The notes under the pieces are model-generated. The model was not told the origin of the DNA and ran no database searches. It saw only the letters and a list, made by a program, of their open reading frames with translations. Of a stretch of 64,000 nt of DNA, positions 53,774 to 63,002 are shown piece by piece. Made by a program: the position numbers and the translations under genes. Each line of letters opens with the position of its first letter. Positions within the stretch are counted from its first letter, which is position 1. This DNA comes from Halieaceae bacterium (GTDB lineage: Bacteria; Pseudomonadota; Gammaproteobacteria; Pseudomonadales; Halieaceae). Location of the stretch: assembly GCA_902631395.1 (NCBI GenBank), contig CACOYM010000004.1:62001-126000 (forward strand), given 5' to 3'.

Positions 53774-54941
53774 CTTGCCTAGCCTTTTGGACGTAGGACT
53801 CTTCACCGAACGAAGGGAGCATAAGTCTTTTGATCTCTATCGAGCACAGTCCGAACCCCCTCACCACATTGGCCCTGAGCCTGATGAGGGCTTTTATGTT
53901 TTGACTCGGCATGCTCACGTTTGGGAGGCGGCAACCAACACAGAAAAGTTTAAGTCTGGGTTGGGCACGCAAATAGCGAATAAGCGGGCAGAGGGAGGTG
54001 GCGCCCCTAGTGTGCATAACGCTGATGCCCCCTATCACAGGCATTTACGGGATTTTGGACGTCGAGCCCTGGCGCAGCCGCTGTTAGATGTCCGCCGTCC
54101 GCGAATTCGAGAAATCGTTCGCTCTGTGATTCTGGCAGCGCCCAGAAATGAAGAATTCGATTTTGTTGAGCGCGTGGCGTTGGAAATCCCAATGACTGTA
54201 TTTGGCGAGGTGCTTGGCATCCCCGCTGGTGATAGAAAAACATTGGTAAAAGCGGCGAATACTATGAGTAGCGTGCTTGCTACGCCAGAAGAGCAGGATC
54301 GTTGCAGGTCGGAGTTGTTTTCTTATTTTCGGGAGTTAGCCGTTGAGCGTCGCGGACAACCTGGTGACGATGTCGCGTCAATTCTGGTTTCGCCAAATGA
54401 CAATGGTGAGCAACTGAGTGATGAGGAGCTCGACGCGTATTTTTTATTGCTCGTTATTGCCGGTAATGAAACGACGCGATTTCTTCTTGCGGGTGGTCTT
54501 GAGCAACTCCTATTGCAACCGGAAGCCATGCAGCGGCTTCGCAAAGAGCCTTCACTTATTCCAAGCGCTGTAGAAGAGATGATTAGGTGGGTAACGCCTG
54601 TCATTCACATGAGACGGACCGTAACAGAAGATACGCAAGCTTTTGGGTTAAATGTAGCAGCCGGTTCTAAATTTGTGCTCTATTTCAGCGCCGCAAATAG
54701 AGATCCCGAGGTCTTTGAGAGCCCCCACTCCTTTCGCGTAGATCGGACACCGAACAAGCACGTGGGGTTCGGTGCTGGCCACCACTTTTGCATGGGTGCC
54801 TACTTGGCAAGGTTGGAAGCGCAGATCTTCCTGGAAGAATTTCTGTCGATAACTCGCGACTGCGAGCTTGCTGCTGACGGCGAGCGCATCCCGTCTTATT
54901 GGTTTGCGGGTTTGCAGCGCCTTCCTGTGAGGTGGTCTTGA
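53763..54941 (+). CDS. Cytochrome P450
   Basis: 392 residues from the ATG at 53763, inside the last codons of the TetR gene. Soluble bacterial P450: the I-helix is LLVIAGNETTRFLLAGG with the oxygen-activating acid and Thr, the ExxR motif is in VEEMIRWVTPV, and the heme ligand is in VGFGAGHHFCMGAYLARLE (Cys ~343). It needs ferredoxin and a reductase that are not encoded in this window. It would hydroxylate the hydrophobic substrate of the pathway, producing an alcohol for the next SDR. Its stop overlaps the SDR start (TTGA). Confidence 0.9.
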   Translation: MTSSLPSLLDVGLFTERREHKSFDLYRAQSEPPHHIGPEPDEGFYVLTRHAHVWEAATNTEKFKSGLGTQIANKRAEGGGAPSVHNADAPYHRHLRDFGRRALAQPLLDVRRPRIREIVRSVILAAPRNEEFDFVERVALEIPMTVFGEVLGIPAGDRKTLVKAANTMSSVLATPEEQDRCRSELFSYFRELAVERRGQPGDDVASILVSPNDNGEQLSDEELDAYFLLLVIAGNETTRFLLAGGLEQLLLQPEAMQRLRKEPSLIPSAVEEMIRWVTPVIHMRRTVTEDTQAFGLNVAAGSKFVLYFSAANRDPEVFESPHSFRVDRTPNKHVGFGAGHHFCMGAYLARLEAQIFLEEFLSITRDCELAADGERIPSYWFAGLQRLPVRWS

Positions 54942-55726
54942 GTTTTAAAAACAAACATGTCGTGGTGGTTGGCGCGGCGACTGGTATTGGTGCCGCCTTG
55001 GCGGCGTTGCTGCGTGCTAATGGTGCTAGCGTAGTGGGGATGGATTGCGAGGAGATGAAAGACTCTTCTTCTATCATTATGGACTTGGCGCGGCCGGAGT
55101 CTATTGAAGCCGCCGTTCGCGCATTGCCCACTGATATAGATTCAGTGGCCTGCGTAGCGGGCGTGCCTGGCACTGCTGACCCCAGCGATATTCTGAAAGT
55201 TAACTTTTTAGGGCAGCGATCGCTCTTTTGGGCTCTGCGCCCGAAGTTGTCTGAACAGTCCTCTATCGTTTTCGTTTCTTCAATTACCGCACGGCGGTGT
55301 GATTGGTCGGATGAGGATCTAGAGGCGTTGGTCGCAGCTCCCACTGGAGTTGCACTGGATATGGCGCTGGCAGAGAGTTTAGACGGGGTGGCTGCTTACC
55401 AATTATCCAAACGGGCGCTCAACTATTGGATGAAGAGCCGCTTACCGGCGGTGGTAGCCGAGGGCATTAGGGCGAACATTGTTAGCCCAGGGCCCGTACA
55501 GACAAAAATCCTCAAGGATTTTGAGGAGAGTATGGGCAAATCTCGTATCGAAGCGGCATCGAAATTAGTGGGCAGACATGGCCAGCCTGAAGAGATCGCA
55601 GAGGTAATCGCTTTTCTTTTGAGTGACCGCGCATGTTGGATATCTGGAGAAGATCTTCGTGTAGACGGAGGGTTTTCTGCTCTGCGAGAGGCTAGTGCGC
55701 GTGGTCCTGAGCTGGACCTGAGATAG
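54938..55726 (+). CDS. SDR, 3-alpha-hydroxysteroid/coniferyl-alcohol dehydrogenase-like
   Basis: 262 residues from a TTG at 54938 that overlaps the P450 stop and has GAGG five bases upstream. Cofactor motif VGAATGIGAALAALL; short loops and MDLARPESIEAAV as in the 3-alpha-HSD subfamily; an insertion between the Ser strand (FVSSITARR) and YQLSK, also typical of it; ending ISGEDLRVDGGFSA. Members oxidise hydroxysteroids or coniferyl-type alcohols with NAD. It probably oxidises the alcohol made by the P450; the substrate class is not fixed by this. Confidence 0.82.
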   Translation: MSFKNKHVVVVGAATGIGAALAALLRANGASVVGMDCEEMKDSSSIIMDLARPESIEAAVRALPTDIDSVACVAGVPGTADPSDILKVNFLGQRSLFWALRPKLSEQSSIVFVSSITARRCDWSDEDLEALVAAPTGVALDMALAESLDGVAAYQLSKRALNYWMKSRLPAVVAEGIRANIVSPGPVQTKILKDFEESMGKSRIEAASKLVGRHGQPEEIAEVIAFLLSDRACWISGEDLRVDGGFSALREASARGPELDLR

Positions 55727-55741
55727 CCGAGGAGCCCTTGT

Positions 55742-56326
55742 ATGCAACTGATACTAATCCGCCACGGTGAGCCCGACTTGTCTGCTGGTAGCGTTGATCC
55801 CCCGCTATCGGAGAGAGGAATTCGTCAAGCAGAGGAGACTGCCGCGAGGCTTTCACAAGAGGCAATTGACGCGCTTTTCACAAGTCCGCTCTTGCGTGCA
55901 AAACAGACACTTGAGCCGTTGGCGCAGAAACTTGGGCTAACTCCTGAGGTTGTTGAAGGTTTAGCCGAAATCGATCATTGGGGTGGTCGCTATCTCAGCG
56001 TAGAGGAGCTTCGTCGAGCTGGCGGTGCTGCGTGGGAAGGCTTTCTGCGCGACCCTGTTGGCACTCTTGGCGGAGATGAGAAGGCTTTTCTTGAAATTGT
56101 CTCCAACACGATGCGTAGTTTGACGAAACGAGACTGTAAGCGTGTCGCTATCGCTACCCATGGTTTCCCTATCAACGCCATGCTGTCTGAAATTTTGAGC
56201 ATGCGAGGGTTGACCAACTTCACGCCGCACCATGGGTCGGTAACCCGTTTGCATGCGGATGAAGCGGGTCAACTGCGGGTTTTGAGTCTTAACGAGATGA
56301 CGCACATCACCAAGGATGCCCACTGA
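55742..56326 (+). CDS. Histidine phosphatase family protein
   Basis: 194 residues. The phosphate-accepting histidine is in LILIRHGEPDL (His8) and the second histidine in IATHGFPIN (His140), with Glu76 in the acid position. The branch includes phosphoglycerate mutase-like and small-molecule phosphatases. Its presence inside an operon divergent from a dikinase suggests that it removes a phosphate from a pathway intermediate, an inference. GGAG precedes the ATG; the stop overlaps the ligase start (TGATG). Confidence 0.83.
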   Translation: MQLILIRHGEPDLSAGSVDPPLSERGIRQAEETAARLSQEAIDALFTSPLLRAKQTLEPLAQKLGLTPEVVEGLAEIDHWGGRYLSVEELRRAGGAAWEGFLRDPVGTLGGDEKAFLEIVSNTMRSLTKRDCKRVAIATHGFPINAMLSEILSMRGLTNFTPHHGSVTRLHADEAGQLRVLSLNEMTHITKDAH

Positions 56327-57846
56327 TGCATCTGAGCGTAGTTGCCGCGGAAACACCTCACAAGACGGCGGTGGTGTTTGGTGACACTCGGATAAGTTAC
56401 GGCGCTTTGGATGCGGCATCCCGGCGGATCGCAGTGTCTTCGAGGCATTTTGGGTTGAGCCGCGGAGACGTTATGGGGGTCATGATGGCAACCGGACCTG
56501 AGGTTGTTGCAGCCATCGCCGCCGCGCAGAGATCAGGACTCTACTGCCTCCCGTTGGCGCCCAAAATGACACCATTAGAACTGCAGTACATCCTCAAAGA
56601 TAGCGGAGCAAAGCTTCTGGTTACCGACGGAGATAACGAGGGAAAAGCTTCAGCCGCAGCCCTCGACATTCCAGATCTAACTGTCACTTCCCTTGCCGGC
56701 ATGGATCATTTGTTCGAATTGGAGCAATGTCCTATCGATCCTGACCCGGTGGAAGGAGGAGATATCCTCTATACGTCTGGGACCACTGGGTTACCTAAAG
56801 GTGTCAGACGGCCGTTAGGTTTTAAACCAATCGGCTCTGACCTTAAGAGGGCGGAGAGGCTACGTAATTTGTTTGCCATGGACGCTGACACAGTATTTTT
56901 CTCGCCTGCGCCCCTCCATCATGCCGCCCCTCTGCGCTTTTCTATGGATCTACTCCGTCTGGGCGGCACCTTGGTGTTGAACGCCCACTTTGATGCAAAG
57001 GCCGCATTAAGTCTGCTGGCTAGAGAGCGAGTGACGCATAGTCAATGGGTGCCAACTATGTTCACTAGACTGTTGGCGGAGCGAAATGAGAATTTCAGCG
57101 CGCCGTCGCACAGGGTAGCCATTCACGCCGGAGCGCCCTGTTCAGTAGAGCTCAAGAGAGAGATGATTTCTTGGTGGGGACCCATACTTCATGAGTATTA
57201 CTCGGGCACTGAAAGCATTGGATTCACGCATATCACCAGCGAAGAGTGGTTAAAAAAAGTCGGCTCAGTCGGTCGTCCGTCGGGCTGCGATATACACATC
57301 CTGAATGACGAAGCGGAGCCGTTACCTGCAGGTCAGCAGGGCAAAGTATTTTTCTCTGGTCGAGAGGTGGTTTCGTACCACAATGACCCGAAAAAAACTG
57401 CCGCGGCGCGCTCACCTCAAGGTTATTCCACCATGGGTGATTTGGGCTACTTAGATGCCGATGGCTATTTGTTTTTAACTGACAGAGAGGCCTTCACGAT
57501 TATATCGGGCGGTGTGAATGTGTATCCGAGAGAGGTTGAGGAAGCTATCAGCACTGATAGCCGCGTAGCCGAAGCTGCGGTGTTTGGTTCTCCCGATAAT
57601 GACTTGGGTGAGGTGGTCACGGCGGTTGTAGAGTTGCAACGTGATTGCGAGCCGACGCTAGACATCGCAAAAATGATCAGGGAGCGCCTTCGAGTTCACC
57701 TCTCCCCTCATAAATTACCTCGTAAATTAGCTTTTGTAGATCAGATGCCACTGACCGACAGCGGGAAAATCCATAAAGCGCGCCTGCGCGAAACCTGGGA
57801 ATCTCACTGTGACCATGTCTACGAGCGCACGGCGTTAGATGAGTAA
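56326..57846 (+). CDS. Acyl-CoA synthetase (AMP-forming)
   Basis: 506 residues of the ANL superfamily. The P-loop is YTSGTTGLPKGV (149-160), followed by APLHHAAPLRFS, HEYYSGTESIGFTHIT as the adenylate motif, GDLGYLDADGYLFLTDR and the C-terminal lysine region PLTDSGKIHKARLRE. It activates a carboxylic acid to its CoA thioester. It would act after the aldehyde dehydrogenase in the proposed route. Start ATG overlaps the upstream stop and has AAGGA upstream. Confidence 0.87.
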   Translation: MHLSVVAAETPHKTAVVFGDTRISYGALDAASRRIAVSSRHFGLSRGDVMGVMMATGPEVVAAIAAAQRSGLYCLPLAPKMTPLELQYILKDSGAKLLVTDGDNEGKASAAALDIPDLTVTSLAGMDHLFELEQCPIDPDPVEGGDILYTSGTTGLPKGVRRPLGFKPIGSDLKRAERLRNLFAMDADTVFFSPAPLHHAAPLRFSMDLLRLGGTLVLNAHFDAKAALSLLARERVTHSQWVPTMFTRLLAERNENFSAPSHRVAIHAGAPCSVELKREMISWWGPILHEYYSGTESIGFTHITSEEWLKKVGSVGRPSGCDIHILNDEAEPLPAGQQGKVFFSGREVVSYHNDPKKTAAARSPQGYSTMGDLGYLDADGYLFLTDREAFTIISGGVNVYPREVEEAISTDSRVAEAAVFGSPDNDLGEVVTAVVELQRDCEPTLDIAKMIRERLRVHLSPHKLPRKLAFVDQMPLTDSGKIHKARLRETWESHCDHVYERTALDE

Positions 57847-57851
57847 TAGGT

Positions 57852-58469
57852 ATGCGGGATCAAATAATTCACGTTTTATCGATTAAGGGCTTTGCGAAGG
57901 AGGAAACCCTTTCGGTTGCGGCTGGGCTCGAGGTCTCGGATGTGGAGTTGATTGCACAAAACCTTATCGATGAGGGCCTTCTGGAGAGGTCTCGGATAGG
58001 TATGAAGTTGACCGAAAAAGGCAAGGTTGCCGCCGCCAAAATCTTGGAGGATGTCAGACAAACGACGGATCTAGCGGCGTTGGAAAATTTTTATCAGGCA
58101 TTCACACCAATCAATCAAGAGTACAAAAAAAGCGTCAGCTCTTGGCAGATCAAAACGGTAGGTGGGTCGGCGGAGCCAAACGATCACAAGGATGCGGAAT
58201 ACGACCAGCAAGTTTTGACGGAGATGTTTAAAGACCATGATTCGCTGAAACACCTGGTTGCTACTCAACTTGCTTCATGTCCTCTGCTGCTGGCTTATGC
58301 CCGCCGACTCGAAATAGCCTATGCGCATGTGAGTGCAGGTCATCACCAATTTGTTACCGGTGCGCTGATAGACAGCTACCACACTGTTTGGTTTGAGTTT
58401 CACGAGGCTTTGATTCGTTTATCAGGTAGGAATCGAGCAAGTGAAGCTGCAGCAGGTAGGGCAGATTAA
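57852..58469 (+). CDS. Winged-helix protein with unknown C-terminal helical domain
   Basis: 205 residues. Residues 1-70 look like a MarR-type winged helix (EDGLLERSRIGMKLTEKGK-like: LIDEGLLERSRIGMKLTEKG). Residues ~80-195 are helical, with NQEYKKSVSSWQ, NDHKDAEYDQQ and IDSYHTVWFEFHEALIRLSG, a pattern I associate with proteins that accompany PEP-utilising-domain genes; this is from memory and unchecked. It may be a regulator or the third component of the dikinase. It lies 5 bases after the ligase and 2 before the aldehyde dehydrogenase. Confidence 0.6.
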   Translation: MRDQIIHVLSIKGFAKEETLSVAAGLEVSDVELIAQNLIDEGLLERSRIGMKLTEKGKVAAAKILEDVRQTTDLAALENFYQAFTPINQEYKKSVSSWQIKTVGGSAEPNDHKDAEYDQQVLTEMFKDHDSLKHLVATQLASCPLLLAYARRLEIAYAHVSAGHHQFVTGALIDSYHTVWFEFHEALIRLSGRNRASEAAAGRAD

Positions 58470-58471
58470 GG

Positions 58472-59887
58472 ATGGCGTTCATCGGGCTTTTGTTAGGTGA
58501 GCAACTGGATTTCCCGGGAGAGGAGCACCAACGCCTGTCTCCCGTAGATGGCTCAAGCTTGCGGCCTTGGACTGAGGTCGCGCCGGGTGTCTTGGATCCG
58601 CTCATTACGAAACTGAAGGCGCTAAATCTAAGCGCGGAGGCCGATCTAAAAGCTCGGAGCGCAGCACTGCTTCAGCTTGCATCAGACCTCGAACGCGATT
58701 CAGCCTCCTTGGCACGACTGATTACCATGGAAAATGGCTGCCCCGTGGCTCAATCCGTAGGTTTGCAGGTGCAATCTGCGGTAGCGCTGATTCGTTCTCT
58801 AGTTGAGCAGGCGAGCGAGTTTGCGTTTACCGAGGAACGGGCGGGTGCTCGCGGCGGCACAGTGAGAATTGATCGGTTGCCGATTGGTATCGCCCTAGGT
58901 ATCGTGCCCTGTAATGTTCCAATTTTTCTGGCTTGCCTGAAACTTGCAACTGCGCTCCTTGCAGGTTGCCCCGTTGTTTTGAAGCCTAGCCCTGAGAACG
59001 TTGACTCAATGGCTTTCTTAAGCCGTTATCTTGCGCGCATGGATTTGCCGACGGGCGCTGTCAATTTGGTCTTGGGCGGCCGCGCTTTAGGTGATCATTT
59101 AGTACGGAATGACGTGTTCCGGAAAGTCAGTTTCACGGGTAGCTCTGCTTCTGGGCTTGCGGTCGCCAAGTTGTGTGCGCAACGTTTTGCTCGTATGACA
59201 CTGGAGTTAGGCGGTAAATCCAGCGCGATTTTGCTCGACGACGTAGATTTCACCGCGGTTAAGGATCAGCTCTGGTTAGCGATGCTGCAAAACAACGGTC
59301 AGGTCTGTGGCGCTCAGAGTCGAGTCCTTATTCCGAAATCTCGCGCGACCGAACTGCGATCAGCGCTCAGTGAGATGTTCGAGGATACGGTGGTTGGAGA
59401 CCCTCGGTCACCTGAAACCGAAATTGGGCCAGTCGTGACCGCGGAGGCAGCCAACAGGATCAGAAATACCTGCAATGAGGCCATTAGCCAAGGCGCGTTG
59501 TTGTTGAGCGGCACCACGGAAGATTCGCAAGAATCTGCCACGATACCCCCAAGATTGTACGAAGTGCAGGATTCTGTTGCGGAAATCTGGAATGAAGAGC
59601 TGTTTGGCCCAGTAGCGTGTCTCCGTGTCTACGAGACAGAGGATGAGGCGGTTGGATGGGCAAACCAATCGCGCTACGGATTATCAGGATCGATCTGGTC
59701 AAGCGATACGAATCGAGCGCTGCTAACGGCTCAACGGTTGGAGACTGGCACGGTCGCCGTGAACTCCAAAAAAATTCTGGATTTTGTGGCACCTTTTGGC
59801 GGTTGGGGTCAATCAGGTACTGGTAGGGAACTGGGAGAGGACGGATTCCGTTCTTATTTGGAGACGAGAACGATTCTTCTACCCTAG
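58472..59887 (+). CDS. Aldehyde dehydrogenase family protein
   Basis: 471 residues. The cofactor motif is GIVPCNVPIF and FTGSSASGLAVAK; catalytic Glu is in LELGGKS (~245) and catalytic Cys in NNGQVCGAQSR (~279), followed by EELFGPVACLRVYE and the C-terminal GTVAVNSK region. It oxidises an aldehyde to an acid with NAD(P), linking the SDR and the CoA ligase of this operon. The ATG is two bases after the upstream stop. Substrate unknown. Confidence 0.87.
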   Translation: MAFIGLLLGEQLDFPGEEHQRLSPVDGSSLRPWTEVAPGVLDPLITKLKALNLSAEADLKARSAALLQLASDLERDSASLARLITMENGCPVAQSVGLQVQSAVALIRSLVEQASEFAFTEERAGARGGTVRIDRLPIGIALGIVPCNVPIFLACLKLATALLAGCPVVLKPSPENVDSMAFLSRYLARMDLPTGAVNLVLGGRALGDHLVRNDVFRKVSFTGSSASGLAVAKLCAQRFARMTLELGGKSSAILLDDVDFTAVKDQLWLAMLQNNGQVCGAQSRVLIPKSRATELRSALSEMFEDTVVGDPRSPETEIGPVVTAEAANRIRNTCNEAISQGALLLSGTTEDSQESATIPPRLYEVQDSVAEIWNEELFGPVACLRVYETEDEAVGWANQSRYGLSGSIWSSDTNRALLTAQRLETGTVAVNSKKILDFVAPFGGWGQSGTGRELGEDGFRSYLETRTILLP

Positions 59888-59950
59888 TGGTTCAAGTATT
59901 GTTAAATAATAAGTAGTTAATTTCAGATACGTTCAATTCAGGAGCAGAAA

Positions 59951-62485
59951 ATGAAAAATCTTAGGTTATCAAAACTCCTGTTGGCCTCAGTGATCAGTAG
60001 CCTGACAGTGCCAACCTTCGCGCAGCAACTAGAGGAAGTGGTCGTTACAGCCTCAAAAAGAGCTGAAAACCTGCAGGATATACCTCAAGCTGTTACGGCT
60101 TTCTCCTCCGAGCGGCTTGTGGAGCTTGGAATCGTAGAGACCAGCGATCTAATGGGTGCCATACCCAATATTCAGGTCACTAGTGCTTATGGACGAACGC
60201 AGCCGAATTTTTCAATCAGAGGTATATCGGTTGCTAATGAGTTCTCTGCGGCAACGGCGTCACCCGTAGGAGTCTACGTTGATGAGGTTTACCAGAGCTT
60301 CAGAGCGTCGCATGGGCAACAGCTATTTGACTTGGAAAGCGTCGAAGTATTGAGGGGCCCACAAGGCACACTTTATGGTCGAAATACGACGGGCGGTGCG
60401 GTGAACGTCAACACTATCAAGCCGAGCCTTAACGAGGGGACGTCTGGCTTCTTGAATGTCCGATTGGGCAACTACTCATACGCAGACTTCACCGGAGCAG
60501 TGGAAGCGACGATCATTCCAGATGTGCTCGGAGTAAGGTTATCCGGAGCTGTATCTGAGGCAGATGGTTATGTGGATAACACGTTACTGGGCACTGATCA
60601 TCCCCAGACCTCGTCCACTGCGGGTCGCCTCTCAGTTCTGTGGCGTCCTTCCGAAAAGACTGACATCCACGCAAAAGTCTATTGGGCAGAAAACGATCCC
60701 CGGCAGGATATTGCATTTGGTGTTGGTTACCTTGCAGGTGGCGCAAACGGCACAGGAGTTCCGCTGATTGCGAGTCCAGACATGGAGTCTGTGGCATCGG
60801 ATACATCTGGCGTATATTTCACCAGCAGCGAGGGGATCAGCTTGACTGTGGAGCACGAGATTAATGATTCATGGTCTTTCACAGGTATATTTGGTTACGA
60901 CGAGGGGGAGTATCAGTTATCGCCGTTTGAATGTGACGGCTCGGCGCTTGACGTGTGTGCTATTCGCTACTACTCCGAGAGCGAGAGTTACAATGTTGAC
61001 TTGAGGCTAGATTTCACCAGTGAACGCCTACGTTTCATCGGAGGTATTTACACAGGATCCGATGAAATCTTCACCGCTAACGAGCCCGATTTTTTTGGTT
61101 TTCTGCAGCCCCTCTTGTCCTCGGCTGGAGTGCCTGACAACTACTTTAATCCATCGATTGCCGTAGGCAACTCGCTGTCCATCCTGCCGCTTTTTGCAGC
61201 GGTGCCTGGATTAGACCCGACTGACCCTGCCAATTGCGCGCCAATTAACATTAATCCAAACGGATTCTTTGATGCGAGATCACTGATTGCATTCAACACG
61301 GATGTTGCACTTCTTAATAGCGCTGGTGGAACTGCAGTGCAGGCTGCTTGCGCAGCAGCAGGTGCACCACCATTTGCAAACATCGACGTGAGTCAAGAGT
61401 TCACGATTGAGCGTCCCTCCACTGCGATTTACGGCGAGATATCATTTGACGTTACAGATCGATTGACCACCATAGTTGGGCTCAGATACACGCAGGACGA
61501 TGTAAAGTACAAAGACGCTGTATCGGTAGTAAAAAATCTGGGCGGCACCCCCGTAGCGGCCCTAGTCCCATACATATACAACGCCGCCAACGTGGCAACC
61601 GGCACGCCTTTAGACATGAACTCTATCCCCCGAGTGAACCAAGACGAGTCTACTGACGAGCTAACTGGTCGATTTGTTGCTCAGTACAGAATGAGCGATG
61701 ACGTGATGCTATACGGTAGTTATGCGCTGGGTTACCGAGCCGGCACCTATAACGCGCTGGCTTATCAGGATGTCTCGCAAGTTTACTTTGTTGAGCCTGA
61801 GACGGTTGATGCCTTCGAGTTGGGGCTGAAAGCCCGCCTTTTGGATAATACCCTGCAGGTGAATGCCGCCGCCTTCTACTACGATTATTCAGGGCAGCAA
61901 ATTGCTCAGATTGTTGGCGCCACATCCTTCCTCCGAAGTGCTGACGGTGAAGTAAGCGGCGGTGAGATCGAGCTGTCATGGCAGGCTACGGATGATTTAT
62001 TGATCAACGCTTCAGCTGGTTTTCTCGACACCGAATATGATGACCAACAGCTATCCGCTGACGGAGCCAATATCGGTGGAAATGAATTTCCTAACGCCCC
62101 CGCTACTAGTGCAAACCTAAATGCCCAATGGAGGGTTTGGGCAGGCCAGAGCGGCGATCTGACCCTCTCTGGAGAGGCGCAGTACATGGGCGATTATTGG
62201 TTCGACCCTTTCAACGACTATGGGCAGCAGCCATGCGATAGACCTGCAAGCGGTGCTAGCACTCTGCTTGCTAGCCCAGAGTTGGCGTGCCAAAACCAGG
62301 GTTATTGGCTGTTAAATGCTCGAGTGGCGTATACAACAGACAAATACACTGTGGCGGCTTGGGCGCGAAACATCTCGGATAAGGGCTACTACACTTATGG
62401 CCTCAACTTGAACGCGTTTTACCAAGATTACTTGGTGAGAGGCATGCCGCGTGCTTATGGAGTTGAATTCCGACTGAATTTTTAA
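59951..62485 (+). CDS. TonB-dependent receptor of the island
   Basis: 844 residues. Signal peptide LLLASVISSLTVPTFAQQ then the TonB box LEEVVVTASKRAEN. Plug domain motifs RTQPNFSIRGIS and VEVLRGPQGTLYGRNTTGG. The barrel ends in YGVEFRLNF with the terminal aromatic residue. It is of the Pfam plug/receptor type common in sphingomonads and OM60/NOR5 for hydrophobic or plant and terpenoid compounds. It has no His-rich loops. It follows the aldehyde dehydrogenase by 63 bases, with AGGAG before ATG, so it likely serves as the substrate importer of the operon. Confidence 0.88.
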   Translation: MKNLRLSKLLLASVISSLTVPTFAQQLEEVVVTASKRAENLQDIPQAVTAFSSERLVELGIVETSDLMGAIPNIQVTSAYGRTQPNFSIRGISVANEFSAATASPVGVYVDEVYQSFRASHGQQLFDLESVEVLRGPQGTLYGRNTTGGAVNVNTIKPSLNEGTSGFLNVRLGNYSYADFTGAVEATIIPDVLGVRLSGAVSEADGYVDNTLLGTDHPQTSSTAGRLSVLWRPSEKTDIHAKVYWAENDPRQDIAFGVGYLAGGANGTGVPLIASPDMESVASDTSGVYFTSSEGISLTVEHEINDSWSFTGIFGYDEGEYQLSPFECDGSALDVCAIRYYSESESYNVDLRLDFTSERLRFIGGIYTGSDEIFTANEPDFFGFLQPLLSSAGVPDNYFNPSIAVGNSLSILPLFAAVPGLDPTDPANCAPININPNGFFDARSLIAFNTDVALLNSAGGTAVQAACAAAGAPPFANIDVSQEFTIERPSTAIYGEISFDVTDRLTTIVGLRYTQDDVKYKDAVSVVKNLGGTPVAALVPYIYNAANVATGTPLDMNSIPRVNQDESTDELTGRFVAQYRMSDDVMLYGSYALGYRAGTYNALAYQDVSQVYFVEPETVDAFELGLKARLLDNTLQVNAAAFYYDYSGQQIAQIVGATSFLRSADGEVSGGEIELSWQATDDLLINASAGFLDTEYDDQQLSADGANIGGNEFPNAPATSANLNAQWRVWAGQSGDLTLSGEAQYMGDYWFDPFNDYGQQPCDRPASGASTLLASPELACQNQGYWLLNARVAYTTDKYTVAAWARNISDKGYYTYGLNLNAFYQDYLVRGMPRAYGVEFRLNF

Positions 62486-62497
62486 GCTTATGTGACA

Positions 62498-62517
62498 CAA
62501 AACCCTCTGGGGTTTTG
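62498..62517 (+). terminator. Perfect hairpin just after the receptor gene
   Basis: 8-base stem CAAAACCC/GGGTTTTG with the loop TCTG, 13 bases after the receptor stop. It has U-rich pairing but no long T-tract; it may terminate or protect the transcript end. Confidence 0.5.
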
Positions 62518-62557
62518 GTTATGCATCGCGTGCCTGTGCGTGACGCGTAAAACATGT

Positions 62558-62584
62558 AAACCCGGCTTTGTGCCGGGTTTTCTT
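62558..62584 (+). terminator. Rho-independent terminator of the island operon
   Basis: Stem AAACCCGGC/GCCGGGTTT with the loop TTTGT, followed by TCTT. It closes the rightward operon and may also work for leftward transcripts. Confidence 0.8.
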
Positions 62585-62770
62585 ATGGGGTGGTGCCAGA
62601 CGGATTTGGTAGAGCGAGATTGCCTCTCGCGTTTTGACTTGTCGAATGTCGTCGAAAGCAACACCTTGCAAATCAATCGTCCAGTCGTGATTTGTCGATC
62701 GTCTTTGGCGCTTTGAGCCGGCTGAGCTATTCAACGAACAACCCTCGCCGGTGGCGAGGATTTGCCATAT

Positions 62771-62847
62771 GGTAGGACCAGGCGGATTCGAACCGCTGAC
62801 CTCTACCATGTCAAGGCCGATCGGCCGCACCAAGACACGCGTGAACG
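62771..62847 (-). repeat. 77-bp tRNA-3'-half-like repeat, copy C
   Basis: Best preserved copy. On the minus strand: CCTTGACATGG (anticodon-loop-like, GAC), then GCGGTTCGAATCCGC (T-arm) and CCTGGTCCTACCA (acceptor with CCA). The 5' half that should pair with the acceptor is absent, and so is a D-arm. With copy B it brackets the 48.7-62.5 kb island; both point the same way. It looks like an attachment-site remnant of an element that used a tRNA-Val 3' end. Confidence 0.7.
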
Positions 62848-63002
62848 CATTAAAACTAGTATCGAAAGTAGAAATGGTCAAGCGCCGGCCGCGCTTCATG
62901 TGTCGCAATTGACCTTGGCCGCGGAAAGGCTTTGACACCCACCCCGCCACAGGTAAGGTAAGCTCTGGCAAAAACGCGACGCGCCAATGCTAGGGGGTCA
63001 CC

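Noticed and set aside
62771-62847. Complete tRNA-Val gene
   Set aside because: T-arm, anticodon-like loop and CCA are present, but there is no 5' acceptor strand or D-arm.
62519-62971. 150-residue frame on the minus strand through repeat C and the terminator
   Set aside because: It runs through the tRNA-like T-arm and the terminator; frames over tRNA-type sequence often stay open by chance.
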